64,000 nucleotides of DNA from NCBI GenBank assembly GCA_946699065.1, contig CAMPDV010000113.1:620001-684000 (forward strand), read 5' to 3'. A program made the translations under genes and the position numbers. Below are positions 13,280 to 23,935 of the stretch, in pieces (position 1 is the first letter of the stretch; each line of letters begins with the position of its first letter). The notes below the pieces were generated by a model. It was given only the letters and a program-made list of their open reading frames with translations, was not told the DNA's origin and searched no databases. Origin of the DNA: Loxodes magnus (lineage: Eukaryota; Ciliophora; Karyorelictea; Loxodida; Loxodidae).

Positions 13280-13338
13280 TACTTGTAATTAAAACTTTTT
13301 TAATATTTTGCTTATAAACAATAAACATAGGCAAAAAT
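13280..13338. promoter_or_regulatory. 59-bp divergent promoter region between genes B and C
   Basis: The predicted starts of gene B (minus, 13,279) and gene C (plus, 13,339) are separated by only 59 bp of almost pure A+T sequence. The same spacing is found in the other arm (32,338-32,396). No individual motif could be assigned. Confidence 0.45.
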
Positions 13339-15640
13339 ATGGGATTTTATCTTTTTAAAAGTTATAAATGAAGACTAATTTCCTCTTGAGAGGATACAAA
13401 TTTGCATCTAATTTATTTTTAATATTTCATATATTTTTATATTGATGAAGTTCATTTTACGTCATATATATAGAGATAGTTCTAAAAATAGCAAAGCTAA
13501 ATATGATGTTTACAATATTTTCCATTTTAATTGATTTAGTAAACCTAGATTTATTTTAACTTATTTATTTAGAAATTTTAATTTCAAGCTTAACTAATTT
13601 TATTCCTTTCCAGTATATAAATGATTTTAGAGTAAACTGTAGAGCTATAATTAAATTTATTTGACACTACTTAAAAGTTTTAGATTTATATCTTTTTTAA
13701 TTGTTAAAATGTATAAATTAAATAAGAAAAACTAAATTAGGATCTATCTGACTTATAATTAGATATCTATGTAAAAGGCAAGTCATATATACATTAAATA
13801 TTATTGTATATCTTAATAAAATGTTTAGTTTATAAGAAAATAAGCAAAATAAACTCAACTTTAAGAAATATATTAGCTTTATTCAGTATAAAATAGCAAG
13901 ATTACTACAATTAAATTGTAATATTGCATTAGTTTTAGTAAGAATATAATAAGGAAGATAAAATAACTTAAGAATAATAAAAAGTTTAAATATAATATAA
14001 TAAATCAAGAGTTCTATATTAACTTTAAAATAAAGAAACTCACTTAATTAATTTTAAAACTTTTAGTTAAAAGGCATGAGTAAAAATTTAATTATATTTA
14101 CAAAATAAATCCTAGCTTTTTTATTTTAACTAGTTATCTTTTTTAAATAAGCATCAAAATACGCTATTTGAAGTTTTTAATTTATTAATAAGATAAATTT
14201 TATATACTTTGAGTTTTCATAAGTTAAAGATTTTAACATTATCAATTATTTTAAGTTATCTCTTAAGATTTAATTTCAGATCTAAAATTCAGGCTAGAAT
14301 AAAATATAAAAAGCTAGTTTGATATCTATTTCCTCAACGATAAAAAATTAAATTAACTATGCATTTAAAATTTAGAAAATATAAAATGTCTAATTTCTAT
14401 TTTTTGTTTCTTTTGTCTATAAATTATTATTTTATTAACTAGTAATATAATTTTAAGATATAGAATTATGCTATACTCATGCTAAATAATATTGTTTTAA
14501 TTTTCTTCATTATAATTTAAACATTTATTAAATTCTTACTGAGTAACAACTAAATTCTATTGATTTTCGTAAAATAATTTTTTTGCTTGATGATTTAATT
14601 TATCTAGAATAAACATGATATAAAGCTAAAGAAGGCATATTAATAGATATATCCTTCATTGTTCATTTTATTAATTTCTAATAATTATATTTAAGATTTT
14701 ATAAACTAAAGTTATGTGCTAAAATCTATTTATTGCTCAAGTAAATGCGTAAATTTTATTTTTAGTATGATTTTAACTTTTATTCATTATATTCTTAGCA
14801 GATAAGAAATAATTGTATCAGTTTAAGATTTTAGACTTTTTAGGTGTATATTAAATTTTATTTTTTTGTTTATCTTTAGTTATTTCTATTTTACATTCTT
14901 AAGTGTATTTTGCTTTATATTATTAAATCATGCATATTTTACTAGTAATTGAAAAAGAAAGGTATAATATATATCTGAAAGATTTACTTGGAAATATTTT
15001 ATTTCTTGATGTAGCTCCTTTCTGACTTATCTAAATCTTAAAAGCAAAAAATTAACAAATTTTTAAAATTCATGTGAGCAACAAAGAATTATTTTATCGG
15101 GAAGGAACTTGAAGATAGAAGATAGATTTGAAGATATGGAATTTAATTTTATTCGATTCTCTTTTTCTAGTTTTGAGAGTAATAGCAGGATAAAATTAAA
15201 CAGTAAAAATAAACAAAAGTATTGCCTTCTAAAAGTAAACAGCATTAACTATTTCCACAATAAATTAGTAATAAAATAAGCATTTTTACAATCATTACAA
15301 CTAAATATTAAATTAGACTTTAATAAATTTATTATTCTTAGGTTCTTTAAAATTTATTAAATAAATAAAGATAATAAGAAGTGCTTATAATTTTTATAAA
15401 AGATAGGCCAACAATATTGAAGATTTTAAAATTATATTATAAAATTTAAATAATTGCTAGATTTAAAATTATTAATGCTTTGTGACAAATAAAATAGAAA
15501 TAAATCGAAAGTAGAGCAAAATAACTTATTTATCATGAATAAATTTTAGATTAATATATTAAACCAAAGATATTAGTCTTCATTTGAAACGAAAATAAAT
15601 ACATTTACAATTTATTTAAATTTTTTTAAATATGCAAAAT
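13339..15640 (+). CDS. Gene C (family 2), unidentified membrane protein, 5' block
   Basis: ATG at 13,339 (MGFYLFKSYKWRLISSWEDT) opens a frame of about 770 codons to 15,640 with roughly eight TGA codons, all read as Trp, where random sequence of this composition would show more TGA. The first half is rich in Gln (TAA/TAG) with LELQLNLFDTTQKFQ; the second half has hydrophobic segments around 14.4-14.5 kb and 14.8-14.9 kb, then a hydrophilic stretch with KIEDRFEDMEFNF. The inverted-repeat boundary (about 14,150) cuts the gene, so the right-arm copy shares only its 5' half. The frame then enters a gag-like element at 15,640; coding blocks at 17.5-17.7 and 18.64-20.63 kb may be its continuation. 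Family unknown. Confidence 0.55.
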
Positions 15641-16690
15641 TAAACTGTTCAACAGTGCCAATCTGGACACTGTTTAAAATAAGTTGTTTTATCAGCAACA
15701 CTTCTCATCATTCTTGATTTTCTAATGAATTTATCTTCACTAAGGTCTTCTCAATTTCTTTGATTTCTTGCTCTTATTATTTCAAAAGGTACTTCGCATA
15801 TCTTCCTTCTGTAAATATCTCATACTAGTTGCAATGGAGCCTCTAGAATTTTTCTTACTCTTTACGCCATAATATTTTCTTGAAATTCTTAAATTTTTAG
15901 CAATTCTTGTACAAATATCATTTAATCTTACAGTAGTAGCTTTTCTTCCTTACTTATTTGATTGGTTTTCGATTTATAACCTCTTTTTATTCTATCTCCA
16001 TCTAATTTGTCTATTTAATTATGTTTGTGCTAATATTCTTTTGCTTAATAAACTTCAAATCTTGTTTTTATACGACATTTCCAAGCCTTGTTGTTCTTAC
16101 CTATGTTCATTATAAATGTTTCAATATGCTTGGATTTCCCTTTCTTAATTTTCCTACTTAAACACTTTAATCTCTTCCTAGAGATTATATATTTCAAATA
16201 CTAACTGTTAAATATTTTAAATTTTTTTATGCTTCTAATAAGTTGATGAATCAGCTGTTTCATCTACTCAGAGTCCATTTGTTCTATTTCGGTATTGTCT
16301 AAATCAAAGGTAATAGGATCTATATTGAATTATCGTACTTTACCTTCTTCGTTTATTTTTTATTTTTTCGTTATTATTTTTATCGATTCAGTTTAATGGT
16401 CTCTTTTTTCAGTTTTCAATGGAGGTGTTGTGAGCTGTGTTAATTTTTCTGTTCTGAATTTTTATCTCAGTTCTTATTTTTCTTTTGATGGAAGGAATCC
16501 GCTTTATTTTAATTTGTAGGATTTAGTATTTTTTATTAGTTCTTCTAATTTATTTTGTTGTTCCGGTTATTTTTATTAAGAAGAGCGTTAAGTTGAAGAA
16601 GACGTGGTGAGAGTATGTGCTTCTGGTTTTCTCTCCTGTTCAGAGGAGGTGGTAAAAAAACCCTTCTTGAAGCCAGCCATTTTATATTAT
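15640..16690 (-). mobile_element. gag-like element with frameshifted ORF
   Basis: The minus-strand ORF begins at 16,680 with MAGFKKGFFTTSSEQERKPE, the family's N-terminal signature. It continues open, with TAA/TAG as Gln, through an acidic segment (TFDLDNTEIEQMDSEQ). About halfway the family-like frame shifts. The knuckle region (SYYCKIKWYLYKNC) has lost the first Cys and the His, so this copy is probably inactive. At its 3' end a perfect hairpin AACAGTG...CACTGTT lies at 15,651-15,676. Together with neighbours it separates gene C from downstream coding blocks. Confidence 0.75.
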
Positions 16691-16719
16691 ATATAATTAA
16701 TTTATTAATAAAAATAAGG

Positions 16720-17500
16720 GTTATGTAGAGTATTTAAACATTTCCATTAAATTTTTTTTTTTATAATAATAATAGATAAAATTGCTAAGAGTTCTTCTTG
16801 GATTTTCACCAATTTCTCTCTTTCCAACCAGAACAATCTGGTGGATAAAAGAAAAGTTTATTGTTTCATTTCTATTTTTTCTTGTCTTAAATCTTGTATT
16901 TATATTCTCTCTCCCCATCTTTCATCCATCTACCTTGCTACTATTCTTTTGGCACTTGTCTCTTTAATTTGATAAATAGATAGATCCTCTCTCAATAATA
17001 TAAATTCTTTCTGTCAGTCTGTTAGCTCTCTAATTAAATTCATTCTTGAATACATAAAAATTTCTACACTATTTTTATTAGTGTCCTTTTTCTTGCAGTA
17101 ATAGCACTTTCTACTCTTCATTATATTCTGATAAATTTTTCGTTTTTTTTTCAATTTCCATTTGACAACCTTGCTAATTGCTTTAAAAATATTCTTAAAT
17201 TTGATTTTGCCCCAATATCGCAATTGGCTCTGGCTATTATGCACGTTCTGTTTATTTAATAATTATGATTATGAGTTTAATTTCATTTACTATATTTTCT
17301 AAGAGCAGTCACTAAGATTAATTTCTGAAAGATCTTAGTAAACTGGAGTTTCTTATTACTTTGGAGATATGGACATTCTCTTCCTCGGTTTTGATTGTTT
17401 CTACTTTTTCTCTTCAGATTCTTATTAATTTTTACCTTTCTATCTTTATTTGGTAAAAAAGCCGGCTTAATTTTTTAAGAATTATATATATATAATTTAT
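16720..17500 (-). mobile_element. Degenerate gag-like element
   Basis: Lying head-to-tail with the preceding copy, the minus strand shows a remnant of the GFFTTS start near 17,460 (now KPAFLPN-like, ATG lost) and a broken knuckle, CYYCKKKDTNKNSVEIF, that keeps the first two Cys but no His or last Cys. A 3' hairpin CCAGA-ACAA-TCTGG lies near 16,830-16,845. The small ORFs at 16.7-17.2 kb on either strand are fragments or shadows of it. Confidence 0.6.
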
Positions 17501-17693
17501 AATTTTTAAATCTTGTGTGATTATAGGTTAAATATTTTTCATTTTAAGTATATTTTACAATTTCGAATATTTAAAAACTTAAAGACATTAATACCAATAT
17601 TTCGAAATTAATTTTCTTTTTTTTTGATGATTAAATTAAGAAATCTTTAGTTTAAAAAAAGGCAATTCTATAAAAAATTATTTTAGGTAATAA

Positions 17694-18625
17694 TACTAAA
17701 TTAAAAAGTTTAAATTGGAGTTTAGTGAACTTGGAGGACTTTCAACCTCGTGTTCACAGGACCAGTTTGATAACCTAGCTTGAACCAGCTCCCTTCAAAA
17801 CTCTTTCTTCAGTCGCCTTGGATTGTGTACCACTTCGGCTTGTAGATTTGACCTCCTGACGGATGAAATTAGTTACAGAATTCTCGTCTAATCTTATCCT
17901 AATATTAGTACTATTTTTCTTATTATTTTATATTCCAGTACTATTATTTAATTAATTTCAATTTCTAACATTGTCTATATTTATGTTCAGTTTGTTTGCA
18001 TACAAAACATCTTGGTTTATTCTTAATTCATTTCTTGTCTGGACTCCTCGGTAAATTAGTTGCTCCTTCTATGTCCATTGGATCTTGAATTGTCCTAACT
18101 TTTAATTCCTACTATTGTTGCTACTTGCTGTTCTCTTCAAGCACAGTTGTTCTCTGCTGCAGCAATCCCATTTCCCTGAAGAAAGTGTTTTGCTCTCGAT
18201 CGTAGACTTCCCAGAAGCTTTTTTTCCATTCTTTGAGCTCAGTAACTTGATTTTTTAGAGCTCTATTCTCTAATCGTAGCCTCTTTACTTATTCCTTCAG
18301 GTCAGAGAATGCGACTAAAATTTATGCATGTTCTTCCTGAAACTGTGGCATCGCAAACTCTCGCACGGCTGCTGCTTCTTGCGTTTCCAGCCTATTTCTA
18401 GATCTTTCCTCTTCAATTGGTGTCATCGAGGTAGCCTTTGGCGCTTTTGTCCCATCTTTTAGGTTGGCCTGGAAGTTCCTAGTTGAGTCTATTATTCTTG
18501 AAGGTTTTGAGAAGAAGATTATTTCTAGGAAGAAGACGTGTTAGTTAGAGATGAGGGTTCTTACTTTCACTCCTCTTTTTAGGAGGTGGTATAAAAGCCT
18601 TTCTTGAGCCCTTCTACCATTTTAT
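17694..18625 (-). mobile_element. gag-like element, subfamily E, copy 1
   Basis: About 930 bp, nearly identical to 46,602-47,540. The minus-strand ORF starts at 18,620 (MVEGLKKGFYTTSQKEE) and encodes a Ser/Gln-rich region, a long coiled coil (ENRALKNQVTELKEWKKSFW) and a CCHC-type knuckle in which the Gly is Glu (CFVCKQTEHKYRQC). One base is missing near 18,440 relative to the other copy, shifting the frame. The 3' end forms a compound hairpin: GTGAAC pairs with GTTCAC and GAGG with CCTC (plus strand 17,728-17,758). Sequence identity to the second copy indicates recent mobility. Confidence 0.8.
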
Positions 18626-18639
18626 TTTTTTTATTTTAG

Positions 18640-20635
18640 GTAATTTAAAGTAAATTTTTATTTTTAAATAATTTTCTAGCAAAAGTAAGAAAATTATAAT
18701 AAAAATAAATATTTATTATAGATTTAAAAAACTTAGTGGAAGCACATAAATCTGTTAATAACTTAGAGATTTATCTCCAAAAATTTAGTTTTGCTAACTT
18801 AAACAAGTTTAGCTATATATGATAAAACAATTGTGATAATTAAAAAAATAGTAAATATTTACAGTTAAATGTTTAGAATTAAGATTCAAGTATTAAAATC
18901 AATTCTTGTATTTATTTAAGTATCTTCCTTAAATTTCTTATATTTATATTAAAAATTAAATTAAAGCCCTAAAAAAATATTTTATATGATAAATAAGAAA
19001 TATTAATTTATTATAATTATACTTGATTTAATTCTTCAATATGTGATTTTTATTATTTTTTAAATATTTTATATATAAATATAATTTAAAAGATGGTGAG
19101 AGCTTATATTGGCCTTTTTGACCACACTTTCTGGTTTTATGGTAAGGAACAAGTTTCTTTTGTCGCTGAGAAAGTCCCTGGTCAGAGTCATTTTCTAAAG
19201 GGAACGCTGTCTTTGAGATTATCCACTCTTGATTGGGGTTTGAAACCTGTCTATTCATAGCGATGGAGATCCCTGATAGCTGTTTCTGGAATACAACAGG
19301 ATATCCCTGGTATTCCTTAAAAAGAGAGCGTCGGGTCTTGTAATAAGAAAGGAGTTTCCGGTCCAAAAACTCTTATAGTTGAAATTAATTAATTAATTAT
19401 CATTTTGAATATAAATCTATCTAAAAATTTACTACGTAAAAAATCGTAAAATTTTTACTAAAAAAGCAAAGGAAATTTATTTTAATTTAAAAATTTAGTT
19501 GATTGTTAGAATTTATTAATTTGAATATGCCATATTAAATTATAAAATGTAATAAATAAATTGAAAAAGAAAAAAATTAAATAAAAATTTTCAAACCTAA
19601 AAAAACAAAAAAAATTAAGAATTTTATTTTTATTTATCATTAAAAGCATTTAAAATATCTAGTCTAAGTATCTTTACAAATAAATTATTAATGAAATATA
19701 AATAAAGTTTATATTTAAAAATTATAAATAAAGCATTTAAAAAAGAGAACATTATGCTTTATGCTAACTCAATTCATAATTTGAAAGATTGGGTCAAACT
19801 TTAAAAATAATAATAAGATTCATTAAAATTAAAAAAAATAAAGATAATTAAAAGTAACTAAAAGCTGAAAACTTTTATAAATTAAATGTAGTTAATTATT
19901 ATATATTGTTTTGTTAAATAATCAAAATCATATTATTAGACGCAAAAATTTAAATTTTCACATTTAAAAAAAAAATGTACTTCTAGCATTTTAATTTAAC
20001 GAAATTTAATTTTTAAGTTTATAAATAATTCGAATAGTTTCTAAGATATTTTATATTATTTTTATCTTTTATTATAACAATAATATTCTTTTAATTAATA
20101 TATTTTAAAATTTTGGTTCTTAAGAAAAATAAAATTTTATTAAAAGCAAAAATTGAGAAAAAGAAGGAAAATAAATTTACTTATTGATAGTTGTGCTAAT
20201 ATTATTTTATTAGATATAACTTTTGTATTAAATTTCTGATTTTATTTTTCTCTTAATTTTAAGTATATAATATAAATATTTGCTAAACAAAAACTAGCAA
20301 AATTAAGTTAATAATAAAATATTATCTAAAAAGATTATTAATTTAAAATATTTAGTATATTCAAGATAAATTGTTATCAAAAAGATTAGTATATTTTCAA
20401 CTGTTATTGTAAGAATTATATGGATTAAAAGTTGAATAAAAGGATTTAAAGAATTAAGTAAATAAAAATTAGAATTGATAACTTATTTAATTTAAGGACT
20501 TAGATTTTTTTATCTGTATAATTTTTAATTTAATATAAAAAAATTAAAATTACTAGATTATAAAGAAATCGGCATAAAACCATTATATAATTTAAATTTA
20601 TTTGTTATAATAATACATAATAAATAAATTTTATT
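18640..20635 (+). CDS. Coding blocks of an unidentified gene, possibly the continuation of gene C
   Basis: Two plus-strand blocks read well in the reassigned code on either side of a family D insert (19,090-19,370). The first contains NLVEAHKSVNNLEIYLQKF and a membrane-like segment (CIYLSIFLKFLIFILKI). The second contains QLNSQFERLGQTLKIIIRF, then ILFLSFIITIIFFQLIYF followed by a basic stretch. A further short block at 17,500-17,690 is compatible with the same gene. No start or family recognised. The blocks end where a family A element begins (20,639). I infer one gene cut by several elements, but independent gene fragments cannot be excluded. Confidence 0.4.
19090..19370. mobile_element. Short repeat, family D, copy 1
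   Basis: A G+C-richer block beginning GATGGTGAGAGC that is inverted at 45,790-46,050 and has a diverged direct copy at 43,430-43,735. It shows shared words such as GGAGATCCCTGATA and CAGGATATCCCTGGTATTCC. The 112-codon minus-strand ORF through it (19,366-19,028) is not conserved in the other copies and is taken as chance. It is not related to families A, B or C and has no recognised head. Confidence 0.7.
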
Positions 20636-20638
20636 ATA

Positions 20639-21114
20639 GAGCACGTAGCACTCTCTTTTGTGCGCAGCTCTTTAATAAGTGTTTCATACTGACGAGAATG
20701 TTTGTTACTGATAAGATTATCAGATACTGGTAGATCTTGTTCAATACTGGTATAATTATTCAGTACTGATAAAAATGTTCAATACTGATATAATTTAAGA
20801 ATACTCGTAATCTTTAATACTTGTTGGAGGTTCAAGGACATGGCAGGATTGTGTCTCATTCCATCACCAAAGCAGAGGACGACATGTGTCAATTATGGGT
20901 ACTTAAATTCCCCAACCTCTGATGAAGCTCGCAATATTATTTCTTTTTCGTTCCAGAATTAAAAATAAACTAAGCCAGTGTCGAAGGTCTAAGAATCTTA
21001 TGTCTCGAGGCCAAGCCAAAGCAGAGGAAGACATAAAGTCGATTATGGGTACTTAACTTCCCCAACCTCTGATGAAGTCGTACCTTGTTGTTCACCTTCG
21101 AATAACTATGGCGA
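20639..21114 (+). mobile_element. SINE-like element, family A, two-module form
   Basis: Head GAGCACGTAGCAC...GTGCGCAGCTC, the ATACTG repeat block, then two copies of a 50-60 bp module bounded by CAGAGG and CCTCTG and containing the word ATGGGTACTTAA, and the 3' end CTATGGCG. About 90% identical by eye to the copies at 44,490 and 54,587. Confidence 0.85.
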
Positions 21115-21419
21115 TATTAATATTGTTAATAAAAAATATAAATAAAATGTGATTAATTATATTAAAATTATAATCATTTATAAAAGATATAGATAAGTAT
21201 TTTTGAAGTTATTCATTTATTTAATGAAATAAAATTCTCTTTATTCCTCTAATTAACAAATAGATATATACAATTTCTTATGAATAAATAAATTAGAAAA
21301 GTTTTAAAAGATTTAGTTTTAAATATAATTTATTTCCTCATGTGATTTATTCATCTTAATTTTTAATATTCTAAAATAAAATTTTATTTAATAATAATAA
21401 TAATATTAATTTTAAGTTT

Positions 21420-22354
21420 TCCGTTTTAAGGATTTCCAACCCCGTCAGGAAGACAGCAGTTCATATTCCCTGCTTTAAATATAAAAGTTCGGGTCACCCA
21501 ATTTTAGCGAGATTGGGAACTCGGATTTTTCCAGGTTTTCCTTCCTTTTACTTGTTATGGTTCCATCTTGATCTTGTTTATTGAACCATCCGGGTTGCAA
21601 TACATTCTTTTCATTCTTGTTTCTTCTTTTTTCTTCTATTTTGTTCTTTTATCCAATAGTTTCTTTATTTCTATTAGAATTTCTAACACTTCCGATAAAA
21701 ATGTCATACACTTCCACAACAGAAACATTTCTTTTTTATTTTTAATTATTTTCCTTGATTTGTTTGCTCTTTCTAGGCTTCGATTTCCATTTTTATAGCT
21801 CCAGTTTCGCTTTACTCTTTCTTAAAAGTTTACAATTTCTCTTCCATTTTTCCGAGTCTGTTATCCCGTTCAGTCTGTTTCTAAAGCTAATTTTAGGATT
21901 CGTTAGTCTGACTTTGTGAGATATTCCAAAAGGCGTTAAGATCTCTTTCCTAGGACATAAGTCTTGACTCAATTCCTTCTGTTAGGTCTAGCTTTGCCAT
22001 CAGCATATCATTGTTCTTCTTCAATCTCTTGACCTCTTCCTGGAGGTTCAGTACCACTTTGATGAGCTACTCCATGCTCATCTGGCCAGAAGGGTTGAAC
22101 TCTGATACCTCTTGCTGGAGAACAGACTTCATCTGTTTCTTCGGTTTCTCGCTTGAAGTTGTAGTTTCCATGTGTATATTCTTCAAAGTTGGCTTTCGTT
22201 CGTTTTGTTAGATTCCAAGTCGTTAGTTCAGTGTTGGTTAAGGTTATGATAGAGAAGATTGCTAAGAATATTAAGACTTGGTTTCTTGCTTCCTCCCTTC
22301 CTTTTTGGCTTAGGAAGATGTTGTATAGAAGCCTGACTTGAAACTTTCAACCAT
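21420..22354 (-). CDS. gag-like protein with CCHC zinc knuckle (mobile element ORF)
   Basis: From ATG 22,354 (MVESFKSGFYTTSSQAKKE) the frame stays open for about 300 codons with Gln as TAA/TAG. In order: a Ser/Gln-rich N-terminus, the conserved block PSGQMSMEQLIKVVLNLQEE, a coiled coil (LQEEVKRLKKNNDMLMAKL), AFWNIS with Trp as TGG, the family word KMEIEAQKEQ, then the knuckle CFCCGSVWHFYRKC (CX2CX4HX4C, Trp as TGA at the ninth-ligand side) followed by a basic Gln-rich tail. gag/ORF1-type proteins bind element RNA; that role is inferred. The plus-strand ORFs at 21.6-22.2 kb are its antisense shadows. No polymerase follows. Confidence 0.8.
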
Positions 22355-22656
22355 TTTTTTCTATTTATATTTTATTTTTATTTAATAAAACCTAATTTTA
22401 AGTGGAGTTTTAAAATCTTGTTCCAGGTTTTTTCTTGAGCAAAGAAGAAGAAAAAAATCTAGATAAAAATCAGGCATAAAAAAATATTAAGCGACTTCTT
22501 CTCCTCACTTACAAAACTAATAAAGAACCTAATAACTATAATAAACACCTCCTAAAGTAATAAAAAGAAAGAAATCTAATATAATAACAGGAAAATAACT
22601 TCCATCAAAGATAATTAAAAAGGAAATCAGAGGAATTAAACACCTAGAAGGAAGAG

Positions 22657-23205
22657 ATGTTTGTATTAAGTCAAGATTTAATAAATCATGAAGATGATAA
22701 TGAAGCCCATATGGTAGACCGAAGAGCTAAAGTCGGAGTTTATGAGCAAATGACAAATTTAGAGAATGATATCTGAGTAATGCAAGATCAAGACGAGAAA
22801 AACTGAGTAAAATTAGATTCTAGACTCAAATTAATAGAAGAAAGCCTGTAGAAACCTTTATAAGGAACTCCAATGGAAATAGAGAAACAAGAAAAGACAT
22901 TTCCGAGAGCAAGAAAAAGATGCTATATTTGCAATAACACTTGACATTTATGGAGGAAATGTCCCAATAGAAAAAGATAAGAATGAATATCTGGAGAAAT
23001 GTTAATTAATAGCAACTGAAGTAGCGAGCGACGGAATTCTTCTCATCAGGAAATGAGAAAATCTGGAAAAAACAATTCTCAACTCCGATTATTCAAAAGA
23101 AGAAGTCAAGGAAAAGGAACAATGTAAGGAACGAACATGCAGGAAAGGAGATAATATACATTTAAAACTTCAATTAAGCCGGAAGGCGAACATTTATTTT
23201 AATGA
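22657..23205 (+). CDS. gag-like protein with intact CCHC knuckle (mobile element ORF)
   Basis: ATG 22,657 to TGA 23,203-23,205, 182 residues; the frame is also open upstream to about 22,500, so the true start may be earlier. It has an acidic coiled-coil-like region (AKVGVYEQMTNLENDIW), then TPMEIEKQEKTFPRARKR and the knuckle Cys89-X2-Cys92-X4-His97-X4-Cys102 (CYICNNTWHLWRKC, where Trp96 is TGA and Trp99 is TGG), then an Arg/Ser/Gln-rich tail. Internal TGA codons fall at plausible Trp positions. It is oriented opposite to, and adjacent to, the copy at 21,420-22,354. Confidence 0.75.
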
Positions 23206-23209
23206 TTTA

Positions 23210-23690
23210 ATAAATAAATTATTTAATTTTTTATAAAATCCATTCAAAAATATAATAATCTTAAATATATTTTAGTTCTTAAAAACTAAATTTATCTAAT
23301 TATTAACAATATCTAAGAAGTAAGTAAAAATAATATTGTTTATAGAAATTAATTTTTATAATAATGAAAATAACTTAATAATAAATACTTTATTTTACAA
23401 ATTACTTATTAAATATATTTAATAAATTAAGAATTCTTTTATTTGCTTGATGAATCATATCTTAATAATATTGCAAATTTTAATTTTTTTAAAGTATTTA
23501 TTTTAAAAATATCAATTAATTTAATCTAAAAATTTATAAATTTAGAATAAAGCTAAAATATTGAGAAATATTTGGCAGATTTTATTTCAAATATTGATAA
23601 AATGAAATCAAGATGATAAATTATGGAGTTTAAAATTAAATTTAAAGTTTTATATTGCTTTAGATTTATAAAAAGAATGCTTTTAATTTA
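23210..23690. other. A+T-rich spacer with no recognised gene
   Basis: Between the gag-like element and the tRNA-Ser unit there are about 480 bp of very A+T-rich sequence. No convincing coding frame, tRNA or repeat was seen, other than the flank shared with the tRNA-Ser copies that begins near 23,690. Confidence 0.5.
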
Positions 23691-23761
23691 TTAGTATATT
23701 TGAAAGTACTATAATTTAAATGAAAAGCTAATTTAAATAGAAGTGCTTATAAATATGATAA

Positions 23762-23843
23762 GACACTATGGCCGAGTGGTTAAGGCGACAGACTCGAAAT
23801 CTGTTGGGATATTCCCGCGCAAGTTCAAATCCTGCTGGTGTCG
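23762..23843 (+). tRNA. tRNA-Ser(CGA)
   Basis: An 82-nt class II tRNA: acceptor GACACTA/TGGTGTC, anticodon arm ACAGA-CTCGAAA-TCTGT (anticodon CGA), long variable arm with TGGGATATTCCCG and T arm GCAAGTTCAAATCCTGC. Identical to 38,895-38,976; a decayed version is at 566. Each copy lies a short distance upstream of a family-1 gene. Confidence 0.96.
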
Positions 23844-23935
23844 TTTTTAGTAATATTAAATAAACATATTAATTTAAATTAAACAAATTGAGAATCAAAA
23901 AGATTCATTAAAAACTATCACTGTTCATGTTTATA

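Larger units (their letters stand above)
4300..14150. repeat. Left arm of a giant inverted repeat
   Basis: It pairs in reverse complement with 31,540-42,790. By eye the inner part (7,660-14,150 with 31,540-38,055) is nearly identical, with occasional substitutions and small indels, while the outer part (4,300-7,530 with 39,390-42,790) is clearly more diverged. The change is abrupt. The right arm has about 1.3 kb extra (38,110-39,390, with tRNA-Ser). The inner boundary falls inside gene C. Confidence 0.9.

Noticed and set aside
12825..13365. Plus-strand gene opposite the 5' part of gene B (MILIFFFLII...)
   Set aside because: Although free of TGA for about 270 codons, the minus strand gives a better protein (charged N-terminus, two GT...AG introns, acidic linker, membrane segment), so the plus reading is taken as a shadow.
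19028..19366. 112-codon standard-code ORF on the minus strand
   Set aside because: It lies mostly in a family D repeat and is not kept open in the other two copies.
20900..21110. Hammerhead ribozyme suggested by CTGATGA in family A
   Set aside because: The CTGATGA is not followed by a stem II and GAAA in the right place, and no stem I/III closing pairs around a cleavage site could be drawn.
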